64,000 bases of DNA, from contig OZ022256.1 of assembly GCA_963978905.1 (NCBI GenBank), forward strand, positions 45,060,001-45,124,000, written 5' to 3'. The notes below the pieces were generated by a model that was not told the DNA's origin, did no database searches, and saw nothing but the letters and a program-made list of their open reading frames with translations. Of the stretch, positions 25,701 through 40,700 are shown piece after piece. The DNA is from Trichostrongylus colubriformis (taxonomy: Eukaryota > Nematoda > Chromadorea > Rhabditida > Trichostrongylidae). Position 1 is the stretch's first letter. The number at the start of each line of letters is the position of its first letter. Made by a program: the position numbers and the translations under genes.

Positions 25701-28700
25701 GCCGCGGGTGGCCGCGCGAAAATTCGACCAATCGACCCCCACTCCCCTCCCCCTCCCCTTCCCTACGTGTTACTGACTGAGAGGGTAATAGGCATCCTAC
25801 TCTACCAATGGATCAATCACGCAGCAATAGCATTGTCCAGCAGTCTGACTGAGGGCAGCGTTAGCAGTTGCATTTGTTTCGCTTTCTAACAGGTCCATGG
25901 AAGTTAATGGGGGCTGAGCACAGAAGCGTAGAAATTTGGGTTTTGAGAAACAGCTATTTTTTCAAGTTGAGTTGTAGTATATTTGCATAGCGGGGCATGT
26001 GTAGCTCCCGTTGACACTTACGCTGTTTACAATCGTCCTCCTGGATCGCAAACATGTCACTCGAACCTGAACAAAATTCAACGATCAGCTTCAAAAAAAT
26101 TGAGAAGTCTCAGGGAGCATGAGCACGTTTCTGTAATATCTGCATCTAGTCGAGTAATTGCCAAAATTCTCATGTGGAGGGATAGAAACACTGAATTGTA
26201 TTGGGTCATTCCATAAGTAGTGTCGTTTTTTTTTTTCAAGCGAAAATTTTTGCCATAAATCACAAGTTTTTGCAGCATGTTATATATCATTCGGAAGAGA
26301 ATTCCCCGCTCTGCAAAATGGCCTACTTAGTTTTTGAGTATGTTAGAATGGCGCCGACATTTAGGCCGGCGAAGAGGTAGGTCCAGCAAACAAAAATTGG
26401 CCAAACCGGCAATCAGTTGAAACACAATATTTTACCTGAGGGAATCTAACCAATCATGTGTTCCGCACTTAGCCCCGACCTCTCCTGTAAGTTCCACCAG
26501 TCGGTTGCTTAAAAAGTCACGTCGCTCTTTTTCCACATTTCGTTTTTCCGCCACAACTCGGTGATTTTAGACAATTTCTTCGAACAAAGGCAAGAAAAAT
26601 TTCTCAACCAATCAGTTGAAAATTTCATTTTGAATAAATGTGGGTGCTTTCGAAAAAAAGATTTTAGAAAAATAACGACACGACTTCTTGATCAATTAAA
26701 TATTGGAAATTGTAGAAGAGGTCAGGGCTAAGTACGCGACACATGACTGGTTGATTTTCCTAAATTAAAATATAGTGTTTCAATTGATTGCCGGTTTGGT
26801 CAATTTTTGTCGGCTGGACCTACCCCTTCGCCAGCCTAAATGTCGGCCCCATTCTAACAAACTCGAAAACTAAACATGTCATTTTGTAGAGCAGGAAAAC
26901 CTCTTTCGAAAGATATATGATATGCTGCGAAAACTTGTAATTTCATAGGAAAAAATTACGCTGGAAAAAAACGACATTACTTATGGAATGACCCAATACA
27001 TTGACTGGTCCCAGTCATTGGGTGGGTGCGCAAGTAGCAACCACTTCGCTACTGATTGGAAATCGAATGTGTGGCGTATCGTATCTGAGGAAATCTACCA
27101 ATACTAAGCGATTCATAGCACCGTTCGGAGTTTGCGAGAGCGCCAGCGTTTTTACGATTAGAAAATTAGGCAACTGGGCAAAATGTCTAGGGTATACCTA
27201 CTGTATATAAAAGCTTCGTCTGTCTGTCCGACCGTCCGTCCTTCCGTCCGTCCCAGATCGGTCATCAAAATAGCTAACCCTTATTCATAGTCGGACTTTG
27301 ATCTCCTGAATAAGAATACCACACTTTCACGGCGCAAAACCGCCTGATGCTCTTTTGAACTTTGAAAAATTTTGTAACTTCTCACCACTCCGTGCCTTCG
27401 CTTATGTCACGGGCTTCACGAGGCTTCGCCCTGAGTGTCATATTCGTGCTCTACGGGTCGAATTACTCTCGGGTACAAGTTTCTCGCCATATAAGGATGA
27501 TACCTGAAAATCATCTACTCCATCTCATCATGACTCGAGCTGGTGGGGTTGCTTCGGGTTTGCTTTGGTGCCAAATTCCAGCATCATGAGACGCCGAAAA
27601 CATCACTGTCATTTTTTTAACTCGTTTCGCTTGCGTAGAAGTGTATCTGTAAACAGCATTTACGAAAGCTAAAATTTCAAAATGCATGACAATTTTCTCG
27701 GAGCGGTGACTCGCCAACAGCCTATCATCTCCGGGAATGTGGGTGCGTGATCCCTCATGTCAAGATTTCGCACTGCGGCGTGTCGCAAGCGAAGCTATGC
27801 GGACGAGCTGAGGGGCGATACCGTGTAATCCCTCGAACCCAACTCTAGCGGTGCGCATGGCGCGCACACACCGCTCACGCCGCTCGTGGTGGTGCGAAAT
27901 CCTGACGTAAAGGTACACATCCCGGAAAGTACATCCAATTCTAAGTAGTTTGAACATCGCCTATCTCTCTAGAGGTGTCATCACTTACGTAGAAAGGGAA
28001 TGGTAAGCAGTCGATAACATCTGGAAAACACCTTTTTGGATAGGAATGTACTTTAATGGCTGAAAAACCGCTATTTTAGGTGCTATGGACTGGTGATTTT
28101 TGCTGGCAAGGACACGAAGCTGATGATGAATTCGGGGAAAGCGAAATTTAAGCGAACTAGTCTGGATCGATTCCTGAATATTCTCATTATGGGAGTAAGT
28201 GCTAGTCTTCGCCTAGTACCTTTGTCTCAGTGCCCCTCTTCTTTATAAAAATTCAGTTCGTGCTAACATAATTCGTTCAGATCGTGCTGTTCCTGATAGC
28301 GATGTGTCTAATTTGTACGATTTTGTGCGGTGTGTGGGAATGGACTACCGGACGATGGTTCACCGACTACCTACCGTGGGACGATATTGTACCGAATAGG
28401 CATCAGCATGGTCAGTACAGTAAAAGATGATATCGCAGTGTAACACTTCTTTGAGATAATCCAGATGTAACCGCTCACAGAAGGTGTAGACTCGACGTTA
28501 CGCGACACATTTGCGCGGGAACCCGGGTGAACTCCTTAGACCGCGTTGATACCTTGCGCCGGCAAGGCATAGCTATCTTTAGAGGTAGCGAGGCAGAGTG
28601 GCACGGGGGAGGTGCAGAGACGACGTAGGCAATGAGATAGGGTGGCACAGGCGGAGACGCAGAGACACGCGGCCACGCCCTGCCGCAGGCACCGTAAAGT

Positions 28701-31700
28701 ATGAACGCGGCCTTGGTCCTCATTGTCGCTCAAAGTTGCCGCGATTTGTGCGCGGTTGGCCGGCATAGTGCTTTATAAGACGGTCAATATACTGAAAACA
28801 CCAGGACACTCAAACTAGGTCAGGTCGTTTGGGCCACGGCCCTTCACTGTCATTCCAAATGGGAACAACAAAGCGCCAACCGCGCGTAGACAACTGTTAC
28901 AAATCTTTCGCGAGAAGAATTCTTAGCGTTGCATTAGTGAGTTGATTTCGAAAAGGTGATAACGATGTGCATCCTTACGTTAGAACTTCACACCGAGTCA
29001 CGTACAAGCTAGAAGCGTCGCTGTAGCCGAGTTCTAAAGCAATTGAACGGCAATTACATACAGCACCTCTAGCATTACTGTGTAATCGCTTAAGAATCCT
29101 ATTACAGCGGCACCTCTAGCTCGCACGCCGCACGTCAGTGTGGAAATTCTGACGTCAGGACCAAGGGAGTTAGTCAGAGATATTGTATAGGAGTAATAGC
29201 GAGCAACGTGTGGAAGAAACACGCCCTCTGAGTCTTCGCAACTCAGTCGCATTCTCAGAATCCATTCACGTGACAAGCAGCCATGACGTGACCTATCATA
29301 AATACCTCATATAAAATTAATTTGCAATTTTTCGGTTTTCTAATTTAGAATAGTTTTGTTCTCGCCCTTATTTCATTTATGTTTAGGATCGCAACAAATA
29401 GCCGTCATTTCATTTTTGATGTTCTTTTCCTATGTGATTCTGCTCAACACGGTGGTGCCGATTTCTTTATACGTCAGGTACATCACTTCGTAGGCTTACT
29501 TACGTTTCCTTTTACATTTCTTATTGTGTAGCATTAGATCAGGACGAAGCGCCGCGCGATGCTTGCGGCGAATTCGCGCGGTGGCGCAGATGCCACACGC
29601 CGTTCCGGTGTCGCGCGCAACGGGCGGGAAGTCTTGTGGGGCGCCGCAGTGTGACCTTACGCTACACACCTTTCTTCTTTAGTGTGTTTTCGACTATTTG
29701 AAATAAATTGCCTAGAGACAATTCTTACTTGCTTCAAATTTAGCGTGGAGATCATTCGTTTTATACATTCTCTGTGGATCAACTACGATCAAGAGATGTA
29801 CTACGAAAACGGCGAGAACAGCGTGCCAGCGCGGGCTCATACAACCACTCTGAACGAAGAACTTGGCCAGGTTTGCTTGAAAGGGCCTCGCGAAAGGGGC
29901 GTCCTTTATGTGCGGTATAATTGCAGGTGCAGTACGTGTTCAGCGATAAGACCGGTACACTCACCAGGAATATCATGACATTCAACAAATGCACCATCAA
30001 TGGTATCTGTTACGGCAATATCTTCGATGCCCGTGGGGAAGCGGTTGAAATCGGACCGGTGAGTTAGGCTGCGCCAGCAGTTGTTATGCTCACTTTGTTT
30101 TGTAAATATTTTTGTTTACTTTTCTATGGTGGAGGAGGAAGTTGCCTTTAACAGTTTTCAAATATTTTCAGTTCGCTAATGTTTCTATTTATGAAGGTTC
30201 CAAAGGAATAGAGAGGGAAGCCATAATTAGATGAAGCCTTTTGGATTCCGCTATGCATTTTACTCACGCGATATTATTGGTGTATTTCATTGAATACTGG
30301 AAAACAAAGCGATCTACTGTTGTGCCGAAAGAGCCATGCGGTGTCACCAGGACCTCGCGACATTTTAATAATGGACGCAATGCTGAAATGGGGCCAAAAG
30401 TTGCGCTGCGCGACGCGGTCGCGGTTCCTCCTGCATCGCATCAAAGGCGATTCACGGGAGAAATTATCTTCAAGTGGCTGTTCTCTTTCACGGACCTGAG
30501 TAGGTCGCCCTCTATTCAAGGTTCAATCAGGCTCTAATCGAACCTTCTCCCATACCCATGCTATGAGGGTGTGTAGCCTTATGTCGAATTTTCGCTTCGG
30601 CGACGCACTCACAGCGCCACCTGCACAACTTGCCGCAGTCGGTTGAAATTCCGCTCAGGACGCAAGGGGCTGGCACCATGGAGGTCTTTCAAGGAACAGC
30701 TGCTTATCTCATCATTATCTAAAAAACAATAACTTTCATGTCCCAAAAAGACAAATGGGTAACATAAAAAGTAGAAGAAACAATAGCATTACATAATAAA
30801 AACTTGATCAAGAAATAATTGAGTCGGGAGTGACACTTCAAAGGGAGTGTACGCAACGTACGCAATCACACGCGAAGGAATCCGCGGCGCCGCTCGTCGC
30901 GCGCGGCCGTGCGGAAATTCGACATAAGGCTACACATCCATGCTATGGCGGAGGTGGTGCATTGATATAGTAGCGCGCGCTCTCACTGTCATGGTTCGCG
31001 GTCACATTCTGCATCAGTGCCTGTCCACACCAACAAAGCCTTCCATCCCTCTTTTTCCCTGCCTAGCAGACCGGGCACCCCTGATTTTGTTGCTGAGGGT
31101 GGTGACCATAGTTTCTGCATCTACTATGGAGGCCCAAACTCGCTCTCGCTAAAAAGTTCATCCGTCAGAGGGAGGGGCTAGATGTGCTCGCTTACAAGTT
31201 CAGTGACTCGGTTGCTTTGACAGGGCATTTACTTCAAATGTGCTGAATAGAGGTGGGAATTCAGATTGCCAATCAGTTGAAGCCCTCCCTTTATCTTTCC
31301 TCCGTAGTAAAGTTGTTTTTATTTGCTTCAGGCTTCATTTCGTTCTTTTTTTGTTTCAGAATACAAAGCCAGTCGATTTCTCATGGAATCCCCATTACGA
31401 ATCCACCTTCATGTTTTACGACAAAAAGCTGTTGGACGACACGAAAAAAGGCGTATCTGAAGTGAGTTCCTCAGACTCCACATGCATTCCTCCAATTCTC
31501 AAATTCCTTTCAAGGTGACCGAGTTCTGGCGGTTGCTCGCGTTGTGTCACACGGTAATGCCTGAACGAAACAAAGGTCAACTGGTCTATCAGGCTCAGTC
31601 GCCAGACGAAGCCGCATTGACATCAGCTGCTCGGAACTTTGGTTACGTTTTCAGAGGTCGAACTCCGCAATCAATCACTATCGAGGTGATGGGCAAAGAA

Positions 31701-34700
31701 GAGGTACCGCTTGCCATTGATAGTCTTCTGTGTTTATATTTTGTTACCTGCAATTTCAGTTCAAAAAACATGCTTCGCCTCGGGATAGCTGATTCTGCTT
31801 TTCATAAAGAGTCAAAAGTCAGGAAGTAACGGGTGCCCTGTCGAATATCATTTTGATGACACCTATGACTTGTGCCGCTGTTGATTTCGTAGCCATCCTG
31901 TCATGTTTTCGTGTAAAGATGGTCCCGGTAAAATGTAGAAACTGAATACGGTGAAAACGAAGCAGCCCTACTACCTAGTACGGAAGTGAAGAAAAACCAT
32001 GGGACATCTGGCCAAGAATCCCCCTAGTTGAAATTGTTCCTCCCGACTTACATCTGGCAAAAAGACATCAGTATGCAAGTTAAGATAGAGGCCGGAATCC
32101 AGTACCGGTCGGGACACTCGTTTTACGCCAGGTCATAGCTCGCGGCTGCCACGCCCATTCGAACGGCCGTGGTGACTGATTCGCGTTGCCGAGTAACCCA
32201 GTTTGAACCGTTGGAACTATTCATTTCCCGCGCTGTTCAAAATATCGTAACTCGTGAGTTCACTTCCCATCTGCATTTTTAAAATCCGAGTATCGCTTGG
32301 GAAAAGTACCAAAAAAATGCTGGACTGCTCCAATATAAGTAGAAATACCGCAGTCTCCCGCATTTAAACTGGAAGCAACACACTATTGAGCAACAGCTCA
32401 CGAATAGGCATGAAACCTCATAGCCTATTAGACAATAAGTGTATTTATTTATTATATTTTATTTATTCGTATACATAGAGGTGCGCCAAAAGTTAGAGAA
32501 GCAAGAACATTAGGCAAAGAAAGCAGACACACACTTCTAAAGAATAAGAAAGTAACCTTTTTAGGTATATGAATTATTGTGCATTTTGGATTTCAACAAT
32601 GATCGTAAGCGCATGTCAGTGATCACAAGGAACTCGCAGGGTAAAATACGCCTTTATTGCAAGGGAGCTGATATGATGATCATGGCGAGGTAGGCGTTTC
32701 TGGATGGGCCTATCCACTTCATTTCAAAATTGTCCCTAACTGTCTCTCATCAGACTGAAACCATCTACATCACCGTTGCTGATCAGCTCCACCAACACCC
32801 ATTTGGCCGAATTTGCCAACATTGGTCTACGAACCCTTTGTTTGGCTTACAAAGACATCGAAGCGGATTATTTTGAAGACTGGATCGTAAGTTTTACTGT
32901 AAACACTAAAAGGTTTGGGAGGATTATCGTATCACTTCAGAAACGCCAGCATGAAGCAGCCGTTGATATGTACAATCGTGAAAAGAAGCTTGAAGCAGTG
33001 TACGAAGAATTGGAGAAAGGTAAGTGGGCTTAAGAAACCCTGCTATGCGTCGCGACATTCTGATTGGGGCACCATTTAGCCCACAACCAATTCACATAGT
33101 GAGCTGCAAAACACTTGTCGCACGCGGCGACACAATTTGCACGGCGCGGTGACCCATATTGAATCTTTTGTCGCCTACCCACGAATTTCATGGATAGCAT
33201 TAGGTCAAGATGGAGTGTAGGAAAACTTCGGTGGTTTGGCACTTTTGGCGCATGGCATGTAAGACCGCATTCATATTTTGCGCCGGCACGGCGAAGCTGC
33301 GTTCAAAGCTAATGAGGCAGAATGGCTGCAAAGACGACGCAAGCAACGAGACAGAGTGGCACATGCGAAGACGCAGAGACGTGCAGCTAGGTCGTGCCGC
33401 CGGCACTACAAAGTATGAACGCGGCTTAAATTCTTAAACTCCTGTGACTCCACAATTTCCGCTGAGTTGCTTCGACGCTGAAATTGTGCGGCACGCCGGA
33501 GAAGCTGCGCGACACCGCTACACTCCACACTCCAAGTAAGCTTGAACATGTTTCGATGCAAAATATTTCCAGATATGACACTTATTGGCGGCACAGCCAT
33601 CGAGGACAAGCTACAGGACGGCGTTCCGGAGGCAATCGCTCGTCTTGCCGAGGCGAATATCAAAATTTGGGTGCTGACCGGTGATAAGACGGTAAGCTTA
33701 CCCTCAAGAGCACCGGAAGGGGTAGGAAAAAAGGGAAAAGGGAAGAAATGTTCCTTTTTGAACGAATATTAGAAGTTAAATAGGCAATCGGTAGCTCAGC
33801 TTGGGTTGAAGAGCGCGACGTTGTGGTCTTGATTCGCGGTTTCCCGCGCATCATTGCAAACTGCACAGATCAACTTACCGAGTTTCTCGCCTCAGGAGAC
33901 AGGGCACAGGCTAACCTGGTTGTCATTTGTTGTCACGTAAGGCGTATTTCATTTATTCATGGTGGTGTGGAACAATTAAACTATTAGGTTGATTCATAAT
34001 AAATCGGACAAATTGACCAATTTTAATCATTGTCGTACAACTTTTTTACGACAACAGGGATTCACTTGAAATATACTCCATCTTTATCGATGACCTTCTG
34101 CCACGGTATAGGCAGATCATGGATGCCCCTGCTCCAGAAGGCCGGAAGCTGGAGCTCGAAGAAGTTGCCGAGTGCCGCCTTGACCTCGTCGCGAGTTTTG
34201 AAGTCTTGGCCGTCCAGGTGGCGTTGGCTGTGGGAGAAAAGGTGGAAATCTGTAGGGGCCAGGTCTGGGGAGTACGGTGGGTATAGAAGTACGGTCCAAC
34301 TGTACGACAGCAGCTCGGCCTTGGTCGATCTTGCGAAGTGCGGTCTGTGGAAGTAGACACGTTGTCGTGCTGGAAGTAGACATGTGACCGCCGCCGTAGC
34401 GAACTTTGGACATTGGCCTTCAATTCTCGTAATTGACGAACGTAGACGTCGGCGGATACTGTGGTACCTTCATCGAGCAGCTCCCAGTACTCTACGCCGT
34501 GTACGCACCACCAACCGCGGTTTTCGTCTTCGATGGAATAGTCGCCTGACGCAAACTTCGAATGCTACAACTGCAGTGTACTTCTGCCGGGGGCATGCTC
34601 CTTGTGAACTTCTATCAGACGTCTGCCGATATCCGCGGGTTCCTGGCCAGATAGCGATATAAATAGTATGACGTTGCGGATGTGGTCTCTGGACCGCTTG

Positions 34701-37700
34701 AAATCGTGCGGCATTGTGGCGGAATGAATTTACTTTGGAGTGATTATTTTGCGGTAGTTTGAAGAGCTTTTCATACTCATTCCAACGGTACCTCGCGCGT
34801 CCATTTTCGTTAATTCGTTACTGAGTTATGATCTCTAGAAATCATCACTACCATTTGTCCGATTTATTATGAATCAACCTAATACAATCATTAAAAGACA
34901 GGTGAGGCAATGAAAGGGAGAATAAGCGAAAAAGTGACTATATAAAGGTTTTTATGATAAAACATCTGACGAACTGTAAGTGCTCACAGTAAGCCAAAGT
35001 TGCCGCCTTCCGGTTCCTTTGAAAGTACCTGAGCTCTCAAGGCTCCATTCCTTTGAACATTCAATTCCTTTTTAGGAAACCGCAATCAATATCGCCTATT
35101 CGTGCCGGTTATTGACAGATGACATGAAGGAGATCGTCGTCATCGACGGTCAGACTCACTCCGAGGTTGAAGTACAGTTGAAAGATACCAAGACCACGTT
35201 TGATCGCATTATGAATCACTCGGTTAGTCTGATCATTTTCATCCCGCTCATTTTTTCCAGCTTTATTTCATTTTTCCTCTTTCTCGTTTTCTCCCTTTTC
35301 CTAAATGTCCCTTTTTTTCGGTTAGCGACGACCACGTCCATACGTAAGGGATAAGACGGTAGATGCATACATACAAAGCATTATCGCTGCACTTGAAGAA
35401 AGCGAAACGGTACTGCTGTAGCTGTCCATTAACACTTGTTCCTCGGTTTACTAACAACATCCATTAATTGCATGTTGGTGGCTGGTTACCTTAGCTGAGC
35501 TTACGTTTGGGGTCTGTCGGCGGTTACTTAAGGGGGAGCTGACGAAATCTGTCGTCAGTTCTCCTGCCAAATCTTTTCAAATAGATTCTTTTGTTGTGTG
35601 TTCGACGAGCAGATCCATCATTAGCTGCTATTCTGTTCAGTCAAATGGTATGCTGCCAGGCGACAAACCTCGTTTCGAGATCGAGACCATACATGGTGAA
35701 GGTCAGCCTTCCACGATGACATTTGGAGGTAAGTCCATGGTCCAGGGAGCCTTTGAAGGGGTCATTAGTTCCATCGCATGACGGATGTTTCAGTTGCTGC
35801 GTATAATTCGGCCCCAGTATTCAAAGAAGCAGACGGTGGAGTGGCTCTGGTGATCAATGGCGATTCGCTTGGTTTCGCGTTGGATGAACGTCTCGAACGT
35901 CTGTTTCTCGAGATCGCTACTATGTGTGTGGTAAGTATTCAGAGGGAATGACTGCTTGACCAATCAGATAAAATCAGAAAATTCAGCTGTCTGTCCAGTT
36001 CGGAATAGGTATCAAGAAGTGAATGAAAAAACTGAAAAAACGAAATGAAATGGCTGAAAACCCGGGATCACGCATCCTTATCCTCTCCGCTGGGAGGGGT
36101 GTGTGTACATACAACAAAAAATCGCTTCGCGTCGCCATCAGTACGACTTGGTGAATCGATTGTCCTTGGGAACCCGTCAAAGCGTGGCTGCGTCACCTCT
36201 GCACTTTCACCCATGCCACACTGCCTCCTCCACCCATGCCACTCCGCCTCCTCTACCCATGCCACACTGCCTCGCTTAAACGCTGCCATACCCTGCCACT
36301 GGTAGTGGCACCCGCCGAGCCGCTCGTCACGCGTGGCCGCGCGAAAAATTGACGTAAGTATACGCACCCCGCTGGGACTAGTGCAGATGAGTTTTCGCGC
36401 GCACCTCATTACCAAGGTGGAATCTGTGATGTGTGGCGGCAATATGTAATTCATGACTCGTTTATGTGGAGGGAGTTTTGCCGTGGGTATTAACGTCAGC
36501 GTGCCGTCTCGTTATGAGCATAGCTTGCACCCCTCATTATGCAATGCAGCAGGCATGTTCTTGGGCACCTAGATAATGGCTTATGTTGTTTTTGAGTCAT
36601 AAAGAGTAAAGAAAACCTTACTCTGTTGCGTAAGGATTTGATGAGGCACAATACTGTAGTGAGCTCCTCTGGCAAGCGAGCAATAGATCAAACTTTTCTC
36701 AATGCCCCTCCCACCACATTATGATATCGAATGATATGCACGAAGCCCGCTTGAGTGTATAACAAGCTACTGTAGGGCCGGTCATGGTTGGGCCTGGCGT
36801 CGAGGATACTTTCGAAAAAATGCGACCTCTCCTTCAAAAAGTAGGTTTACGGTACGCCTGCTCTAAGAAATTTCATGAAAATGCGATCCCTACATCTCCC
36901 TCCTCACCGGGACCTTTTCTCTTTGGTCCCGAAACCAGAGCTACCTGTATCATTGCTCAAGCCACGTACAGGAAGACCGTCAAACGATAATCAATACCAC
37001 TGCTATATAGAATACTGTCTGATTATCGATTGACGACCTTTTTATTGTCGAGTAAAAATTCGAAAAATACGGTTTCCAATCCTGAATGTAACTCCACCCC
37101 CCCCCCCCCCCCCTCCCCCCCATTTTCTAATCCACATCGTGGAATCCTCTACGAAGGCCTACAAGCGTTGGCGCACGTCTGCGCTTCTACGATTCAAACT
37201 TGACCTTAAACACCATCGCTTTCAGAAGATATATCGAGCCTCATCAGTTCTCCTTCAGCTATGGTCTTATCCGAGGGTTTCAGGCTGTGATTTGCTGTCG
37301 GGTGACGCCACTGCAGAAAGCGCAGGTGGTGGATTTGGTGAAGAGAAACAAGAAGGCAGTGACGTTGTCTATTGGCGACGGCGCCAATGATGTGTCCATG
37401 ATTAAGACCGCTCATATTGGTGTTGGAATATCAGGTAAACTGAAAGTTTCGGGTATTTCGACTTGTACAATGAAATACTGTCGTGTTGTCAGGTCAAGAA
37501 GGAATGCAGGCCGTGCTAGCATCCGATTATTCAATAGGACAATTCAGATATCTCGAACGATTATTGCTTGTTCATGGAAGGTATGTGTTTGAAATTTGAT
37601 GAAGGCAATTACTGAGGTGAGGTTGGCCATCACTGTGCTCACTTACACTAGTGATGAACGGGCTTATCATGAGAGCTGCAAAAATCAAATGGAAAAGACA

Positions 37701-40700
37701 TGCGCAACACGGCTTACCTCTAATGCCTAGCGACTGACACGTACGCTTGGGGGCGGGACAAGGACAGTGGGTAAAGGCAAGGCAATTTACGAGCTGAGTA
37801 CCAACGCTTCACAACACCTTTCGCCGCGCAAATGCGCCACAGCTCGTTTACTGCTCCTTTCGCTTCTCATTATGCATATTTGGCGCGGAGACACAGCCAG
37901 TTATCCTGTCCTGTGCCCTTAGAAATCTTTGAATGATATAGATTTTATTTCAGATGGTCCTACTTCCGAATGGCAAAGTTCCTGAGATACTTCTTCTACA
38001 AGAATTTCGCATTCACTCTGACAAACTTCTGGTATTCATTCTTCTGTGGATATTCAGCACAGGTAATTTTTTACCCGGAACACTGAAAAACAAGTACAGG
38101 GGGCTCATTTTATAGGGATTCATGTACCCCTGTATGGTTAGGGTGGCATTACAGTGAGACTAAAAAAGTGAAAACCGAAAAAAAGGAAAATGTAGGCCAA
38201 AAGATTGAGTGACCGTTCCACATTGGATATGCTCTCCATGGTGATTTTGCTTTTTATCAAGTTGCATGTCCATGAAGACGTACGAGGGCGGGAGGCCAGG
38301 GTTAGGGGAGGGGGGGGGTTATATGTGCCTTTTAAAGGCCTCCCGAAGAATACCCCGGGTGATCAGAAGGGAAAACATGCTCTCCGTGTATGAACTCGTG
38401 AGCTTATTGTTAGAGGAGAGAGATTTATGGCGCAAAAAGCGCGCCTAATTGTGGTGCTCACCATAGCTATGGGCAGCCGATAGAGTGATTATAGCGGGCA
38501 GTACAGTATCCACGGTTTTCTGAGCTTCTGCGTCAAGAAATGAAAAAAAGAAACAAAAAAGGCCCGATAGAAATCATTGAAGGGCAAGGGTCTTATTTTC
38601 CAAGTGTTCGACGAGTAGGTGTTTTTGCAGACGGTCTTCGATGCTGTGTTCATCGCCTGCTACAATCTATTCTTCACCGCATTACCTGTGCTGGCAATGG
38701 GAGCACTTGATCAGGATGTGGACGACTCCTACAGCTTACGGTGAGTTCGAACGATATTTAACCCGTCATACAGAAAAAAAAACACATATTTTTCAGATAC
38801 CCAAAGCTTTATTTACCTGGCCAGTTCAACCTTTTCTTCAATATGAGGATCTTCATCTATTCTGTACTTCATGGTATGTTCAGGTAAGTGATAATCTCTT
38901 CGGAAGCAGGAACGAATGATTGGCATGTTTGTGTGTGTAGGCCAGAACCCTCTAATTGGGTCACCACTCGGCAGGGTATTCCTTGAAAATTTATCGCTGA
39001 GCCTGGCCATCGCGAAATGCTACAGTCTTGACCCAATTCGAATGTCCCGTCCTACACACGATATATTCACAGCTACAAAAAATTCATTTTCCAGCTCACT
39101 GGTGATTTTCTTCGTTCCGTACGGCGCCCTTCTAAGTAGTGCTGCCTACAACGGTAAGGATCTTGACGACTACTCAACGCTGGCGTTCACCACTTTCACA
39201 GCGTTGATCGTCGTCGTGACGGGACAGATCGCATTTGACACCGCCTACTGGACGGCGATCAGTCACTTCGTCATCTGGGGATCACTCATCTTTTACTTCT
39301 TGCTCGCCTTTGTCATCTACGAAGGTAATTTGATGATTTTTTTTCGTTTTTTCTGATAACTTCTTTCAAGAGTGGAGGTGGTGTAGAGAGAGGTGGCGTG
39401 CACACCTACTCCTACGTGCGGGGATCACCAACACCCACTCATGCAAACCAAGCCCTCCACCTTCCGCGGTCGCTGAATTGGTACCAGACTCGTCTGGGAG
39501 GATAAAAGCACTGCCACAACGCAGGGGGTGGTGAGAAGAATCCACGCCTCCCACATATGGTGTCCCATGTAGAGCCACCAAAGCATAACTTCTGCCCTAG
39601 TTGGGCAGCGGTTACGTAGACACCATCGATATGAATATTCAGAAAGTAGAAAGTATGGTGCATTTCGAGAAGACCTTCCGATTTATTATCATTATTTATT
39701 TATTATTTATTTATTTGTGCGTACTGTGACGTGCCTTAATAAATACAAAGCTGTAGGTAGGACTGAAGCAGGCAAAAGTTGAACAAGAAGCACTCCTCAT
39801 ATTAGAGAACTAACTATTAGGTTGATTCAATATGAATCGGACAAATTGACAAAATTTTATCTTTATCGTACAACTTTTTAACGACAACTGGGATTCAGTT
39901 ATATGCTTCATATTTATCGACGACCTTCTGCCACGGGTTAGGCCGATCATGGATACCCTTGCTCCAGAAGGCCCGGGGCTGGGCCTCGAAGAAGTTGCCG
40001 AGTGCCTTCTTGACGTTGTCGCGAGTTTTGAAGTCTTGGCCGTCCAGGTGGCATTGGTGGTGGGAGGAAAGGTGGAAATCCGGAGGGACTAGGTCTGGGG
40101 AGTACAGTGGGTGTGGAAGCACGGAGCAACTGTACGAGAGAAGCCCGGCCTTCTTCAATCTCGCAATGTGCGGTCTCGCGTAGTCGTGCTGGAAATACAC
40201 ATGTGACCGCCACCGTCGCAAACTTTGGACATTTGCCTTCAATTCTCGTAATCGACGAATGTAGACGTCGGCGGATACTGTTGTACCTTCATTGAGCAGC
40301 TCCCAGTACTCTACGCCGTTTACGCTCCACCAACCACGGTTTTCGTCTTCGATGGATTAGTCGCCTGACGCAAACTTCGAATGCCACAAGTACACTGTAC
40401 TTCTGGCGGGGGCATGCTTCTTGTGAACTTCTTTCAAACGTCTGCCGATATCCGCGGGTTCCTGGCCAGACAGCGACAGAAATAGTATGACGTTGCGGAT
40501 GTGGTCTCTGGACGGCTTGAAATCGTGCGGCATGGTGGCGGAATGAAACTACTTTGGAGTGATTATTCTGGGTACTTTGAAGCTTTTCAGCTTTTCATAC
40601 TCATTCCAACGGTACCTCGCGCGTCTATTTTCGTTAACTCGTTGCTGAGTTATGATTTCAAATTCATTGCATGTGTAGGTACACATGAAACAACACTACT

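Larger units (their letters stand above)
33573..37580 (+). other. Flippase exons 18-23: P-domain hinge
   Basis: Residues 706-948. [17 protein letters not shown] and [21 protein letters not shown] are followed by a variable insert (795-869) and then [15 protein letters not shown] and [23 protein letters not shown], which binds Mg2+ in P-type ATPases. The variable insert is spread over exons 20-21. The 33691-35076 intron holds a mariner copy. Confidence 0.92.

Noticed and set aside
36211..36279. A CRISPR-like repeat array
   Set aside because: Units are adjacent and degenerate with no spacers, in an animal genome. It is a minisatellite.
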